Made by a program: the position numbers and the translations under genes
Shown: positions 8,904 to 16,893 of the stretch, piece after piece
How the letters are laid out: the number at the start of each line of letters is the position of its first letter
Numbering within the stretch: the stretch's first letter is position 1
Notes under the pieces: model-generated
Seen by the model: only the letters and a program-made list of their open reading frames with translations
The model's database searches: none
Told to the model about the DNA's origin: nothing
Source of the DNA: Streptomyces sp. ASQP_92
GTDB taxonomy: Bacteria > Actinomycetota > Actinomycetes > Streptomycetales > Streptomycetaceae
Length of the DNA stretch: 64,000 bases
Assembly (NCBI RefSeq): GCF_025399895.1
Contig: NZ_JAODUA010000009.1
Span: forward strand, 213,391 to 277,390
Direction: 5' to 3'

Positions 8904-9761
8904 TTGCACCTCGCCGCCGCCGACCGCGCCGCTCTGCGGGCGCTGCTGCGTGAGCGGCGCGCCGCCGTCAGCCCCGCCTCCGTCGGTTTCCCGCCGCGCC
9001 GGCCCGGCCCCGGGCGTCGCGCCGCCGGGCTCAGCCAGGAGCAGCTCGACCTGCTTCTGGAGCGCACCCCGGGCACGTACAACCGGTTCGAGAACGGTCA
9101 ACTGGCGTCTCCTTCGGCCGAGTTGCTGACCGCCGTGGCCACCGTGCTGCGCCTCGACGAGCAGGAGTGGGTGTTCCTGTGGCGGCTCACCCGGCGCGAG
9201 CACCCGCCCGGTCCGCTGCACCGCGCATCGGGTCTGACCGTGCCCGGCGAGTGGCAGCGGGTGGTCGACGGCATCAGCGGGGCGCTCGCGTACATCAATG
9301 ACGCGGAGTGGAACCTGCTGGCCCACAACAAGGAGTTCGCCGCGCTCTTCCCCGGCGGCGAGCCCCCGGCCAACCCCATGCGCTGGATGCTGCTCGACCC
9401 GCAGGCGCGCGAGGTGGTCCTCGCCGACTGGGCGAGGTCCTGGGCGCCGGTGGTGATGCCCCAGCTGCGGCACGCCGTGGAGCTGCGCCCGGGGAACGCG
9501 GCGCTGGCCCGCCTGGAGGACGACGTACGCCGGGATCCGGTGGCCGGGCCCCTGTACGAGGGGGCGGCGGCTGCGCCCATCGCCTACCCCGACGGGTCGG
9601 AGCGGCCGCTCAACCACGCGCTGTACGGCCCCGGTTGGGTCACGACCTGTGTCGCCCAGCCGGTCACGTCACCGGGGGCGCGGGTGATGCTGCTGCTCTA
9701 CACACCGGGCGATTCGCTCGCGAGCCGTAGCTCCTCGCCTCGTGCGCCACAGATGAGTTGA
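8904..9761 (+). CDS. MmyB-like helix-turn-helix transcriptional regulator
   Basis: 285 residues from the TTG at 8904, chosen because GGAAGG (8890-8895) lies 8 nt upstream and the N-terminus then fits the family (ALRALLRERRAAVSPASVG). The N-terminal XRE-type HTH spans about 50-100 (LSQEQLDLLLERTPGTYNRFENG), followed by the MmyB ligand-binding-like PAS domain (about 115-270: YINDAEWNLLAHNKEFAALFP). An ATG at 8775 would give 328 residues. The family often regulates the adjacent gene in Streptomyces; here that is the type III polyketide synthase 88 bp downstream. Confidence 0.8.
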   Translation: MHLAAADRAALRALLRERRAAVSPASVGFPPRRPGPGRRAAGLSQEQLDLLLERTPGTYNRFENGQLASPSAELLTAVATVLRLDEQEWVFLWRLTRREHPPGPLHRASGLTVPGEWQRVVDGISGALAYINDAEWNLLAHNKEFAALFPGGEPPANPMRWMLLDPQAREVVLADWARSWAPVVMPQLRHAVELRPGNAALARLEDDVRRDPVAGPLYEGAAAAPIAYPDGSERPLNHALYGPGWVTTCVAQPVTSPGARVMLLLYTPGDSLASRSSSPRAPQMS

Positions 9762-9849
9762 CCAAGTTTTTGGATTCCCGGGATTGTTTCTGGCCACCTG
9801 CCGTACGGTGATGTTCCACCCTTTTTCGATTCGTTGAGGGAGATCGTCC

Positions 9850-10899
9850 GTGCCCGCTCACATAGCACCTCCCTGTGTGGTTCTGCCAGGGAATGTGGTG
9901 ACGACCGACGAGATCTGCGCAGACATTCGCCGGGCCCACCCCGATCTGCCGCGCCTGGAGGCGATGCTGCGGGTCGCCCGGGCGACCACCGTGCGGACCC
10001 GTAACTTCACCCGGCCCCTGAACGCGCCAACAGTGGCCGGAAACGCACTGGTCGAGGAGCGCAACAGGACGGCTTATGAAGACACGTTGGAGCTCGCGAC
10101 CGAGGCCGGGCGCCGGGCGCTGGCCGCGACGGGGCTGCGGCCCTCGGACATCGACGCGATCGTAACCAGCCACACCACGTCCTGGACCGTGCCCTCCCTC
10201 GACGTCCACCTGGTCGGCGCGCTGGGCCTGCCGCCCACCGTGCGGCGCCATCCGCTGGCCACGCTCGGCTGCGCGGGCGGCGCCCAGGGACTGGTCCGCG
10301 CCCACCAGGACATCGCCGCCCACCCCGGCGCCAACATCCTGGTCGTCACCGCGGAGTGCCTGTCGGCGGCGACGTACAACCACGAGGACACCAGCCTCGA
10401 ATCGATGGTCTACAAGGTGCTGTTCGGGGACGGCGCCGCCGCCACCGTGGTCTCCGGGCGCCCGGTCCGGGACGGGCCGGGCTTCGTCGTCGACGACGCC
10501 CTGGAGTACGTGCTGCCGGACAGCTCCGACCGCTACCGGGGCAGACTGAGCGGCGCGGGCCTGCACTTCGACTCCACCCGCGCGGCCACCGCCGCCTTCA
10601 ACGACTGCCTGCCCGAACTCGCCAAGTGGCTCGACGGCCGACCGCTCGACTTCGCGGTGGTGCACCCCGGCGGCCCGCGCATCCTGGACGACACCGCGGC
10701 CGGCCTCGCCATGGACGCCACCGCCCTGCGGCACGCCTGGGAGAGCCTCGCCGTCAACGGCAACCTGGGCGGCTCGGCGGTCCTGGACGTCCTGTCCCGT
10801 ACGGCCACCACGCCGCCGGCCGACGGAGACGCGGGCCTGGTCATCGCGTTCGGCCCGGGCTTCGTCCTCGCGGCGCTCCACGGCCACTGGTCGAACTGA
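9850..10899 (+). CDS. Type III polyketide synthase (chalcone/stilbene synthase superfamily)
   Basis: 349 residues, GTG at 9850, with GAGGGAGA about 8 nt upstream. Thiolase fold with the catalytic triad at Cys141 (ATLGCAGGAQG), His272 (VVHPGGPRIL) and Asn305 (NGNLGGSAVL). Spacing and length match bacterial type III PKSs such as RppA. These homodimers condense malonyl-CoA onto an acyl-CoA starter without an ACP to give pyrones, resorcinols or tetrahydroxynaphthalene. The starter and product are not predictable here. FabH (KASIII) is the main alternative, but the HPGGPRIL and GNLGGSAV signatures favour type III. No tailoring P450, methyltransferase or oxidase is adjacent, so it is an orphan. A TTGACC and an AT-rich stretch at 9757-9835 may be its promoter. 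Confidence 0.78.
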   Translation: MPAHIAPPCVVLPGNVVTTDEICADIRRAHPDLPRLEAMLRVARATTVRTRNFTRPLNAPTVAGNALVEERNRTAYEDTLELATEAGRRALAATGLRPSDIDAIVTSHTTSWTVPSLDVHLVGALGLPPTVRRHPLATLGCAGGAQGLVRAHQDIAAHPGANILVVTAECLSAATYNHEDTSLESMVYKVLFGDGAAATVVSGRPVRDGPGFVVDDALEYVLPDSSDRYRGRLSGAGLHFDSTRAATAAFNDCLPELAKWLDGRPLDFAVVHPGGPRILDDTAAGLAMDATALRHAWESLAVNGNLGGSAVLDVLSRTATTPPADGDAGLVIAFGPGFVLAALHGHWSN

Positions 10900-10954
10900 C
10901 CGGCGGCGAGGGTCACTTGGCGATGTGGCCCGCACCGGCCGGGGATGGCACCGC

Positions 10955-12097
10955 CTACTTGTCGATGTCACCCACGACGAAGAACAGGGACCCCAGGATC
11001 GCCACCATGTCGGCGACCAGGGTCCCCGGCAGCAGTACCGCGAGCGCCTGGATGTTGTTGTACGAGGCCGAGCGCAGCTTCAGCCGGTACGGGGTCTTCT
11101 CGCCCTTGCTGACCAGGTAGTAGCCGTTGACGCCGAGGGGGTTCTCGGTCCAGGCGTAGGTGTGGCCCTCGGGTGCCTTGAGGACCTTGGGGAGGCGCTG
11201 GTTGATGGGGCCCGGCGCCAGCTCGGCCATCGCGTCCAGACAGGCGTCGGCGAGGTCGAGCGCGTTGTGGGTCTGCTCCAGGAGGCATTCGAACCGGGCC
11301 AGGCAGTCGCCCTCGGTGCGGGTGACGACCTTCAGGGTGTCTTGCAGCTCGCCGTACGCGAGGTACGGCTCGTCGCGCCGCAGGTCGAAGTCGACGCCGG
11401 AGGCGCGGGCGATGGGGCCGCTCACGCCGTACGCGTGCACGGCCTCGGCGGGCAGCACGCCGACGTTCCTGGTCCTGGCCCGGAAGATCTCGTTGCCGAG
11501 CACAAGCCCGTCGTACACGTCCATCCGCGAACGCACCGAGGCGACGGCGTGCCGCACCCGGCCGAGCCAGCCGAGCGGCAGGTCCTCCTTGAGGCCGCCG
11601 ACCCGGTTGAACATGTAGTGCATCCGGCCGCCGGAGATCTCCTCCATCACGGCCTGGAGCTCCTCGCGCTCGCGGAACGCGTGGAAGACGGGGGTGATGC
11701 CGCCGAGCTCCAGCGGGTACGAGCCGAGGAACATCAGGTGGTTGAGGACGCGGTTCAGCTCGGCGAGCAGGGTGCGGGTCCACACGGCGCGCTCGGGGAC
11801 CTCCATGCCGAGCATCCGCTCCACGGCCATGACGACGCCGAGCTCGTTGGAGAACGCGGAGAGCCAGTCGTGGCGGTTGGCCAGCATCACGATCTGGCGG
11901 TAGTCGCGGGCCTCGAAGAGTTTCTCCGCGCCGCGGTGCATGTAGCCGATGACCGGCTCGGCGTGCTGGATGCGTTCGCCGTCCAGTACGAGCTTGAGGC
12001 GTAGCACTCCGTGGGTGGAGGGGTGCTGGGGGCCGATGTTGAGCACCATGTCGGTGCTCTCCGCCCCGCCCCCGATGCCGACCGTCGTCTCCGTCAT
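10955..12097 (-). CDS. nuoD2: Stand-alone NuoD paralogue (complex I 49-kDa subunit family)
   Basis: 380 residues, ATG at 12097. Full-length NuoD/NDUFS2 fold with N-terminal GPQHPSTHGVLRL, the HRGAEKL segment (Arg55), ELNRVLNHL and a typical C-terminus (YNNIQALAVLLPGTLVADMVAI...DIDK). In canonical complex I this subunit lines the quinone cavity. Here no other nuo gene is nearby. By hand alignment to the bovine subunit (from memory), the quinone-site His59 is kept (His29), while the quinone-ligating Tyr108 is replaced by Trp78 (RHDWLSAF against RLDYVSMM). It may substitute in an alternative complex or have lost quinone reduction. It is the second gene after a MidA/NDUFAF7-like methyltransferase on the same strand. 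Confidence 0.88.
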   Translation of the reverse strand: MTETTVGIGGGAESTDMVLNIGPQHPSTHGVLRLKLVLDGERIQHAEPVIGYMHRGAEKLFEARDYRQIVMLANRHDWLSAFSNELGVVMAVERMLGMEVPERAVWTRTLLAELNRVLNHLMFLGSYPLELGGITPVFHAFREREELQAVMEEISGGRMHYMFNRVGGLKEDLPLGWLGRVRHAVASVRSRMDVYDGLVLGNEIFRARTRNVGVLPAEAVHAYGVSGPIARASGVDFDLRRDEPYLAYGELQDTLKVVTRTEGDCLARFECLLEQTHNALDLADACLDAMAELAPGPINQRLPKVLKAPEGHTYAWTENPLGVNGYYLVSKGEKTPYRLKLRSASYNNIQALAVLLPGTLVADMVAILGSLFFVVGDIDK

Positions 12098-12119
12098 GGG
12101 GTCAGTATCCCCTGCGGGG

Positions 12120-12545
12120 GGCCGGCGCCTGCGCCGGGTTGGGGTGGGGGGCGCTCCCTTCTCTGCGCAGTTCCTCGCGCCCCTAGAAACCGTCTTCGCC
12201 CGCGGACCGTGCGTGGCTGGTCGCGCAGTTCCCCGCGCCCCTTAAGTGCTCGGTGCTGGCCAGCATGGGCCACCTCAGCCCGTCCGGCGTTTGAGGACGA
12301 GCGCCGTTCAGGCGCGAACGGGGTCTGGGGCGGAGCCCCAGGGCGTCCGCGGACCGTGTGTGGCTGGTCGCGCAGTTCCCCGCGCCCCTAACCCCGCTCG
12401 ATCCTGCGGACCGTGGTCGCTTCTCGCGCAGTTCCCCGCGCCCCTGGCAGTACTGGTGCTGGCCCGCATCGGGCATTTCAGCCCGTCCGGCGATTGAGGA
12501 CGAGCGCCCTTAAGGCGCGAACGGGGTCTGGGGCGGAGCCCCAGG
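12120..12545 (-). repeat. Mosaic intergenic repeat block between methyltransferase and nuoD2
   Basis: Read on the - strand, it begins at the methyltransferase stop with hairpin module CTGGGGC-TCC-GCCCCAG (near 12527-12543). Next come an ACGGGCTGA-type module (AGCCCGTCCGGCG.TTGAGGACGAGCGCC on +, near 12480-12510 and 12276-12305), then GCGCGGGGAACTGCGC cores at 12424, 12368, 12221 and 12164 (pairs spaced 56-57 bp). A second hairpin module lies at about 12327-12343. All modules recur in the other blocks of this window. The methyltransferase stop (12510) lies inside the left edge of the hairpin module. Confidence 0.85.
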
Positions 12546-13592
12546 GGCGGGTTGGAGTAGCCAGGTGAAGGTGCCCAGGCCGGACCGGGAGGTCAGCTCC
12601 GCTGCTTCGCCCGCCCGGGCGAGAGCCCGTACGTACGCCGCGGGATCCGAGGACGCCAGCGATAGTGGGGGCCGGCCGCCCGAGACCCCCAGGCGAGCCA
12701 GCGCCTCGCGCTGGGACAGCAGCTCCGCCCCCGGCAGCGCGCACGCGTCGAGCGCCACATGCGCCGTGATGTCGCAGGACCCGTCCGGCACGGGCGCGAC
12801 CTCCCGCCCGTCGCGGAACCCGCTCAGCGTCCCGAACGGCGGCCGCGCATCCCGCGTGTGCGCGTAGTCGACCGCCACCGCGAGTCCCGCCTCCAGAGAG
12901 CCGACCGCCGCCGCCCACGCCTCGTCGCGCGGCCGCCCGATCTCCGCCCGGGTGCCCGGCTCGGTCAGCGGCCACCAGCGCGCGAGCCACGCGGCGTCCG
13001 CGCCCGACACGGGTTCGCCCAGCGTCTCCGTACCATCGGGCCCTACGCGTACGAGCCGGACCACCCCGTCGGGGTCGACCTCGGCCACCTCCACCGGCAC
13101 GTTGTCGAGCCACTCGTTCGCGAAGAGCAGCCCGCGCACGCCCCGGGGCATCGAGGCGCGCCAGTCGATCCGCTCGTCGAGCCCGGCGGGCCGGGCCGCG
13201 CGCTCGACGGCGTACGCGCGGACGGGGAAGTCGGCGGGCAGCGCGGCGAGCACCCCGGTGAGCAGCTCCCCGCGCCCGGCGCCCACGTCGACGAGGTCGA
13301 CCGGCCCGGGTCCGAGCCCGGCCGCGACCTCCGTAAGGAGGCGGGCGACGGCCCCCGCGAAGAGGGGCGAGGCGTGCACCGACGTACGGAAGTGTCCCGC
13401 GGGTCCCTCGGGCCGCAGATAGAACCCGCCGTCCCCGTAGAGCGCCCGCTCGGCCGCCGCGAGCCACCCCCGGGGCCCGTCACCCCCGTCGAGCGCCCCG
13501 CCCGCCGCACGGAACACCTCCGGTTCCGCTCCTCCCACGCCCGTCCCCGAACCGCTCCCGCCCGCGGGCTGCTGACACGTCTCATCCGTCAC
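12510..13592 (-). CDS. MidA/NDUFAF7-like SAM-dependent methyltransferase
   Basis: 360 residues from the GTG at 13592, preceded by GGTGGAG; a GTG at 13661 would add 23 residues and leave only 27 bp to the divergent kinase gene. Class I Rossmann methyltransferase: motif I LVDVGAGRGELL, an acidic strand end at AYAVERA, and the MidA-type FANEWLDNVPVEV motif followed by AVDYAHTR and DITAHVALDA. The human homologue NDUFAF7 symmetrically dimethylates Arg85 of NDUFS2. The next gene on this strand encodes a NuoD paralogue carrying the equivalent Arg55, which makes it a natural candidate substrate. That link is inference; MidA family identity is reasonably secure. Confidence 0.75.
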   Translation of the reverse strand: MTDETCQQPAGGSGSGTGVGGAEPEVFRAAGGALDGGDGPRGWLAAAERALYGDGGFYLRPEGPAGHFRTSVHASPLFAGAVARLLTEVAAGLGPGPVDLVDVGAGRGELLTGVLAALPADFPVRAYAVERAARPAGLDERIDWRASMPRGVRGLLFANEWLDNVPVEVAEVDPDGVVRLVRVGPDGTETLGEPVSGADAAWLARWWPLTEPGTRAEIGRPRDEAWAAAVGSLEAGLAVAVDYAHTRDARPPFGTLSGFRDGREVAPVPDGSCDITAHVALDACALPGAELLSQREALARLGVSGGRPPLSLASSDPAAYVRALARAGEAAELTSRSGLGTFTWLLQPAPGAPPQTPFAP

Positions 13593-13688
13593 GTGTTCAA
13601 GTCTCCACCTTGCGGAGTACGCCGTCGGTGTCAGGATCGCCCCGGCGGTTGACTCCTGCACCTATCCGGCTTCCCTACGCTGGGTTAC

Positions 13689-14900
13689 GTGCAGCGCCTC
13701 TATGACTTCATCCGCAGACACCCGACCGGGGTCGACACCTTCTGGGCCGTCATCCTGGTCGGGTTCTCCTGCCTGCAAATCGTGGAGGCGCCGGAGCATC
13801 CGAGGCAGGCGGCCTGGAGCATCCAGGCCCTGGTGGCGCTCGGCATGGGCGCGGTCGTGGCGCTGCGGCGCAGGGTGCCCGAGAAGATGCTGCTCCTCGT
13901 GATCGGGCTCGGTCTCGCCCAGGTGGCCCTGAACGTCCACCCGCAGATCGCGGACTTCGCGATGCTGGTCATCGTCTACACCGTGGCCTCGGCGGGTGAG
14001 CGCTGGGCCTCACGGCTCGCGCTGGTGGGCGGCCTGTTCGCGGCGCCCGTGGCCCAGGTGCGCTGGATGGAGATGGCCGGCGGCACCGACGGCACACCGG
14101 AGAAGATCTTCTTTGTCGTCATCATGACCGTCCCCTTCGTGCTGGCCTGGGTGCTCGGCGACTCGATGCGCACCCGCAAGGCGTACTTCGCGCAGCTGGA
14201 GGAGCGTGCCTCACGCCTGGAGCGGGAGCGCGAGGCGCAGGCCAAGGTGGCGGTCGCCGCCGAGCGGGCCCGCATCGCGCGCGAGCTCCACGACGTGGTC
14301 GCGCACAACGTGTCGGTGATGGTCGTGCAGGCCGACGGCGCCGCGTACGTGATGGACACCTCGCCCGAGCAGGCGAGGACCGCCCTGGAGACGATCTCGA
14401 CGACCGGCCGCCAGGCCCTCGCCGAGATGCGCCGGCTGCTCGGCGTGCTGCGTACCGGCGAGCACCAGGAGGCGGGCGAGTATGTGCCGCAGCCCGACGT
14501 CCAGCAGATCGAGGACCTGGTCGAGACGGTCCGCGGGGCCGGCCTCACCGTCGACTTCAAGATCGAGGGCACCCCGCGCCCGCTGCCCAGCGGCGTCGAG
14601 CTCACGGCGTACCGCATCGTGCAGGAGGCCCTCACCAACACCCGCAAGCACGGCGGTCCGGACGCGGGGGCCAGCGTGCGCCTGGTGTACTTCGACGACG
14701 GGCTCGGCCTCCTCGTCGAGGACGACGGCCGCGGCGCCGCCCACGAGGTGTACGAGGACGGGGGCGCGGACGGCCAGGGCCACGGTCTGATCGGCATGCG
14801 CGAGCGCATCGGCATGGTCGGCGGCACCCTCGACGCGGGTCCGCGCCCCGGTGGCGGCTTCCGCATCAGCGCCCTGCTGCCCCTCAAACCGGCCCACTGA
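13689..14900 (+). CDS. NarL-type sensor histidine kinase
   Basis: 403 residues, GTG at 13689. About four to five N-terminal hydrophobic helices (residues ~18-160) without a large extracellular domain, a short coiled coil, then a HisKA_3 phosphoacceptor motif (ERARIARELHDVVAHNVSVM; His201) and an HATPase_c domain (EALTNTRKHGG N-box; DDGRGAAHEVYED; GLIGMRERIGMVGG). It phosphorylates the response regulator encoded 110 bp downstream. The signal is probably perceived in the membrane. It is divergent from the methyltransferase gene (96-bp gap). Confidence 0.9.
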   Translation: MQRLYDFIRRHPTGVDTFWAVILVGFSCLQIVEAPEHPRQAAWSIQALVALGMGAVVALRRRVPEKMLLLVIGLGLAQVALNVHPQIADFAMLVIVYTVASAGERWASRLALVGGLFAAPVAQVRWMEMAGGTDGTPEKIFFVVIMTVPFVLAWVLGDSMRTRKAYFAQLEERASRLEREREAQAKVAVAAERARIARELHDVVAHNVSVMVVQADGAAYVMDTSPEQARTALETISTTGRQALAEMRRLLGVLRTGEHQEAGEYVPQPDVQQIEDLVETVRGAGLTVDFKIEGTPRPLPSGVELTAYRIVQEALTNTRKHGGPDAGASVRLVYFDDGLGLLVEDDGRGAAHEVYEDGGADGQGHGLIGMRERIGMVGGTLDAGPRPGGGFRISALLPLKPAH

Positions 14901-15010
14901 CGACGGGCGCCTGATTTCCTGTACGTGCCGCTTACGAGCTCGTACGCGGACCGGTGCTCCGGTACGCGCTCGTGTGCCCGACCTTTGTACGGCTTGATGG
15001 AGAGGGAACG

Positions 15011-15685
15011 ATGACGATCCGCGTGATGCTCGTCGACGATCAGGTGCTGCTGCGCACCGGGTTCCGGATGGTGCTCGCCGCCCAGCCGGACATGGAGGTC
15101 GTCGCGGAGGCGGGCGACGGCGCGGAGGCGATCGAGACCCTGCGCGCGACCGCCGTCGACGTGGTCCTGATGGATGTGCGCATGCCGCGCCTGGACGGCG
15201 TGGAGGCCACCCGGCGTATCTGCGAGGCGACCGATCCGCCGAAGGTGCTGATCCTGACCACCTTCGACCTCGACGAGTACGCCTTCTCCGGCCTGAAGGC
15301 GGGTGCCAGCGGCTTCATGCTGAAGGACGTGCCGCCCGCCGAACTGCTGGCCGCGATCCGCTCGGTGCACAGCGGCGACGCGGTGGTCGCGCCCTCGACG
15401 ACCCGGCGCCTGCTCGACCGGTTCGCGCCGATGCTGCCGAGCGGCGCCAAGGAGCCGGAGCACCGGCAGTTGGAGCGGCTGACCGAGCGCGAACGCGAGG
15501 TCATGCTGCTGGTCGCGCAGGGCCTGTCCAACGGTGAGATCGCCGCCCGGCTGGTCCTGTCGGAGGCCACGGTCAAGACCCATGTGGGCCGCATCCTGAC
15601 CAAGCTGGAACTGCGCGACCGCGTCCAGGTCGTGGTCCTGGCCTACGAGACCGGCCTGGTGCGCGCGGGCGGCGGCGCCAACTGA
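15011..15685 (+). CDS. LuxR/NarL-family response regulator
   Basis: 224 residues from the ATG at 15011, with GAGAGGGA just upstream. Receiver domain with phosphoacceptor Asp55 (VLMDVRMPRLDG), conserved acidic pair VDDQ and Lys in FMLKDVPP. C-terminal LuxR HTH (LTEREREVMLLVAQGLSNGEIAARLVLSEATVKTHVGRILTKL). It partners the kinase at 13689. The 110-bp gap between the genes lets them share a transcript but not couple translationally. An upstream TTG-type start at 14954 is unlikely. Confidence 0.92.
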   Translation: MTIRVMLVDDQVLLRTGFRMVLAAQPDMEVVAEAGDGAEAIETLRATAVDVVLMDVRMPRLDGVEATRRICEATDPPKVLILTTFDLDEYAFSGLKAGASGFMLKDVPPAELLAAIRSVHSGDAVVAPSTTRRLLDRFAPMLPSGAKEPEHRQLERLTEREREVMLLVAQGLSNGEIAARLVLSEATVKTHVGRILTKLELRDRVQVVVLAYETGLVRAGGGAN

Positions 15686-15835
15686 CGTGCGCATGAGGCC
15701 ACTTGGGGACGGGTCTTTCCGTGACCCCATTGCCCTTAGTTCGATGAGCGTCGTACTATCGGGGGCGTCCAGTGCTCCGGCACTCGGCGCTCGGTGTGAT
15801 TCGACTGATGATTCGGCTACGGGGGAAGTGGCGTC

Positions 15836-16810
15836 ATGCGTGCGATCAGGTTCGACGAGTTCGGCGGTCCCGAGGTGCTCCGGCTGGTGGAGTCGGAGGT
15901 CCCGGCGCCGGGGCCGGGCGAGGTGAGCATCGATGTCGCGTACGTCGGCGTCAACTTCGCCGACCTCAAGGCGCGTTCGGTGGGGTACCGGGTCGAGGCG
16001 CTGCCCTTTGTGCCCGGTCTCGAACTGTCCGGCCGGGTCCGTGCGCTCGGCGCCGGGGTCGAGGGGCTCGCGGTCGGCCAGGAGGTCGCCGCGCTGACCG
16101 AGGGCGGCGCCTACGCGGACGTGGCCCTCGCCCCGGCCGCCACCGTCTTTCCGCTGCCCGATGGCGTGAGCCTGCGCACGGCCGCCACCCTGCCCACCGT
16201 GCTGCCGACCGCGCACGCCCTGATCCACGAGGTGGGCCGGCTCCAGGCCGGTGAGAGCGTCCTGGTGCAGGGCGCGGCGGGCGGTGTCGGCACCGTCGCC
16301 GGGCAGCTCGCCAGGCTGGCCGGGGCGGGCGCGGTGTACGGGGTGGTCTCCAGCGGGGCCAAGGCCGACTACGCCCGCAAGCACGGCTACGACGACGCCT
16401 TCCTCACCGACACCTTCGACGCGGATGTGCTGCGCGCCACCGGGGGCCGTGGCGTGGACCTGGTCCTCGACCCGGTCGGCGGCGAGACCCTGCGCCGGGG
16501 CCTCGACTCGCTCGCGCTGTTCGGCCGGCTCGTCTCGTACGGCAACGCGAGCGGCGAGGCAGCCTGGCAGGTGGGGCAGGACGAGCTGTACGGGCGGGGC
16601 CGCAGCGTCTCGGGGTTCTCCATCCTGGGGCTCGCGGCGGGCGACCCCGAGGCGCTGCGCGTGATCGCGGACCGCGCGCTGCGGCTCGCCACCAGCGGGG
16701 CGGTGGAGCTGCCGGTCACCGCCGAGTACGCCCTCGAAGAGGCCGCGGGCGCCCATGAGTTGATGGAGAGCCGGACCTCGACGGGCAAGCTCCTGCTGCG
16801 GGTTTCCTAG
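15836..16810 (+). CDS. Zinc-less MDR-family quinone oxidoreductase-like dehydrogenase
   Basis: 324 residues, ATG at 15836 with GGGGGAAG ahead. Medium-chain dehydrogenase/reductase: N-terminal GroES-like fold (EVPAPGPGEVSIDVAYVGVNFADL), nucleotide site AAGGVGTVAGQLARLAGA, then GGRGVDLVLDPVGGETL. The Cys/His ligands for catalytic or structural zinc are absent, so it belongs to the NADPH:quinone oxidoreductase/zeta-crystallin group. The substrate is unknown. It is convergent with the ArsR-type regulator and separated from it by a strong hairpin. Confidence 0.85.
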   Translation: MRAIRFDEFGGPEVLRLVESEVPAPGPGEVSIDVAYVGVNFADLKARSVGYRVEALPFVPGLELSGRVRALGAGVEGLAVGQEVAALTEGGAYADVALAPAATVFPLPDGVSLRTAATLPTVLPTAHALIHEVGRLQAGESVLVQGAAGGVGTVAGQLARLAGAGAVYGVVSSGAKADYARKHGYDDAFLTDTFDADVLRATGGRGVDLVLDPVGGETLRRGLDSLALFGRLVSYGNASGEAAWQVGQDELYGRGRSVSGFSILGLAAGDPEALRVIADRALRLATSGAVELPVTAEYALEEAAGAHELMESRTSTGKLLLRVS

Positions 16811-16843
16811 CCGCGGATCCGGCGGGCCGGGGTGCTCCCTGGG

Positions 16844-16893
16844 AGCGGGGGCCCGGGGTGGGGCGGGGCCCCGCCCCTCCCCGGGCCCCCGCT
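16844..16893. terminator. Bidirectional long hairpin between convergent genes
   Basis: A 15-bp perfect inverted repeat (16844-16858 and 16879-16893) encloses a single T/T mismatch and an inner self-complementary 18-mer (16860-16877), so nearly all 50 bases pair. It overlaps the last two bases of the regulator gene at 16892 and lies 34 bp after the dehydrogenase stop, so it probably ends both transcripts. Confidence 0.75.

Noticed and set aside
9850..12097. Reading the PKS and nuoD2 as one biosynthetic unit
   Set aside because: They are convergent and share no other pathway gene; adjacency alone is weak.
13662..13688. Separate gene upstream of the sensor kinase
   Set aside because: Only 27 bases to the longest possible methyltransferase start; too short, and the 13592 start leaves a normal divergent promoter.
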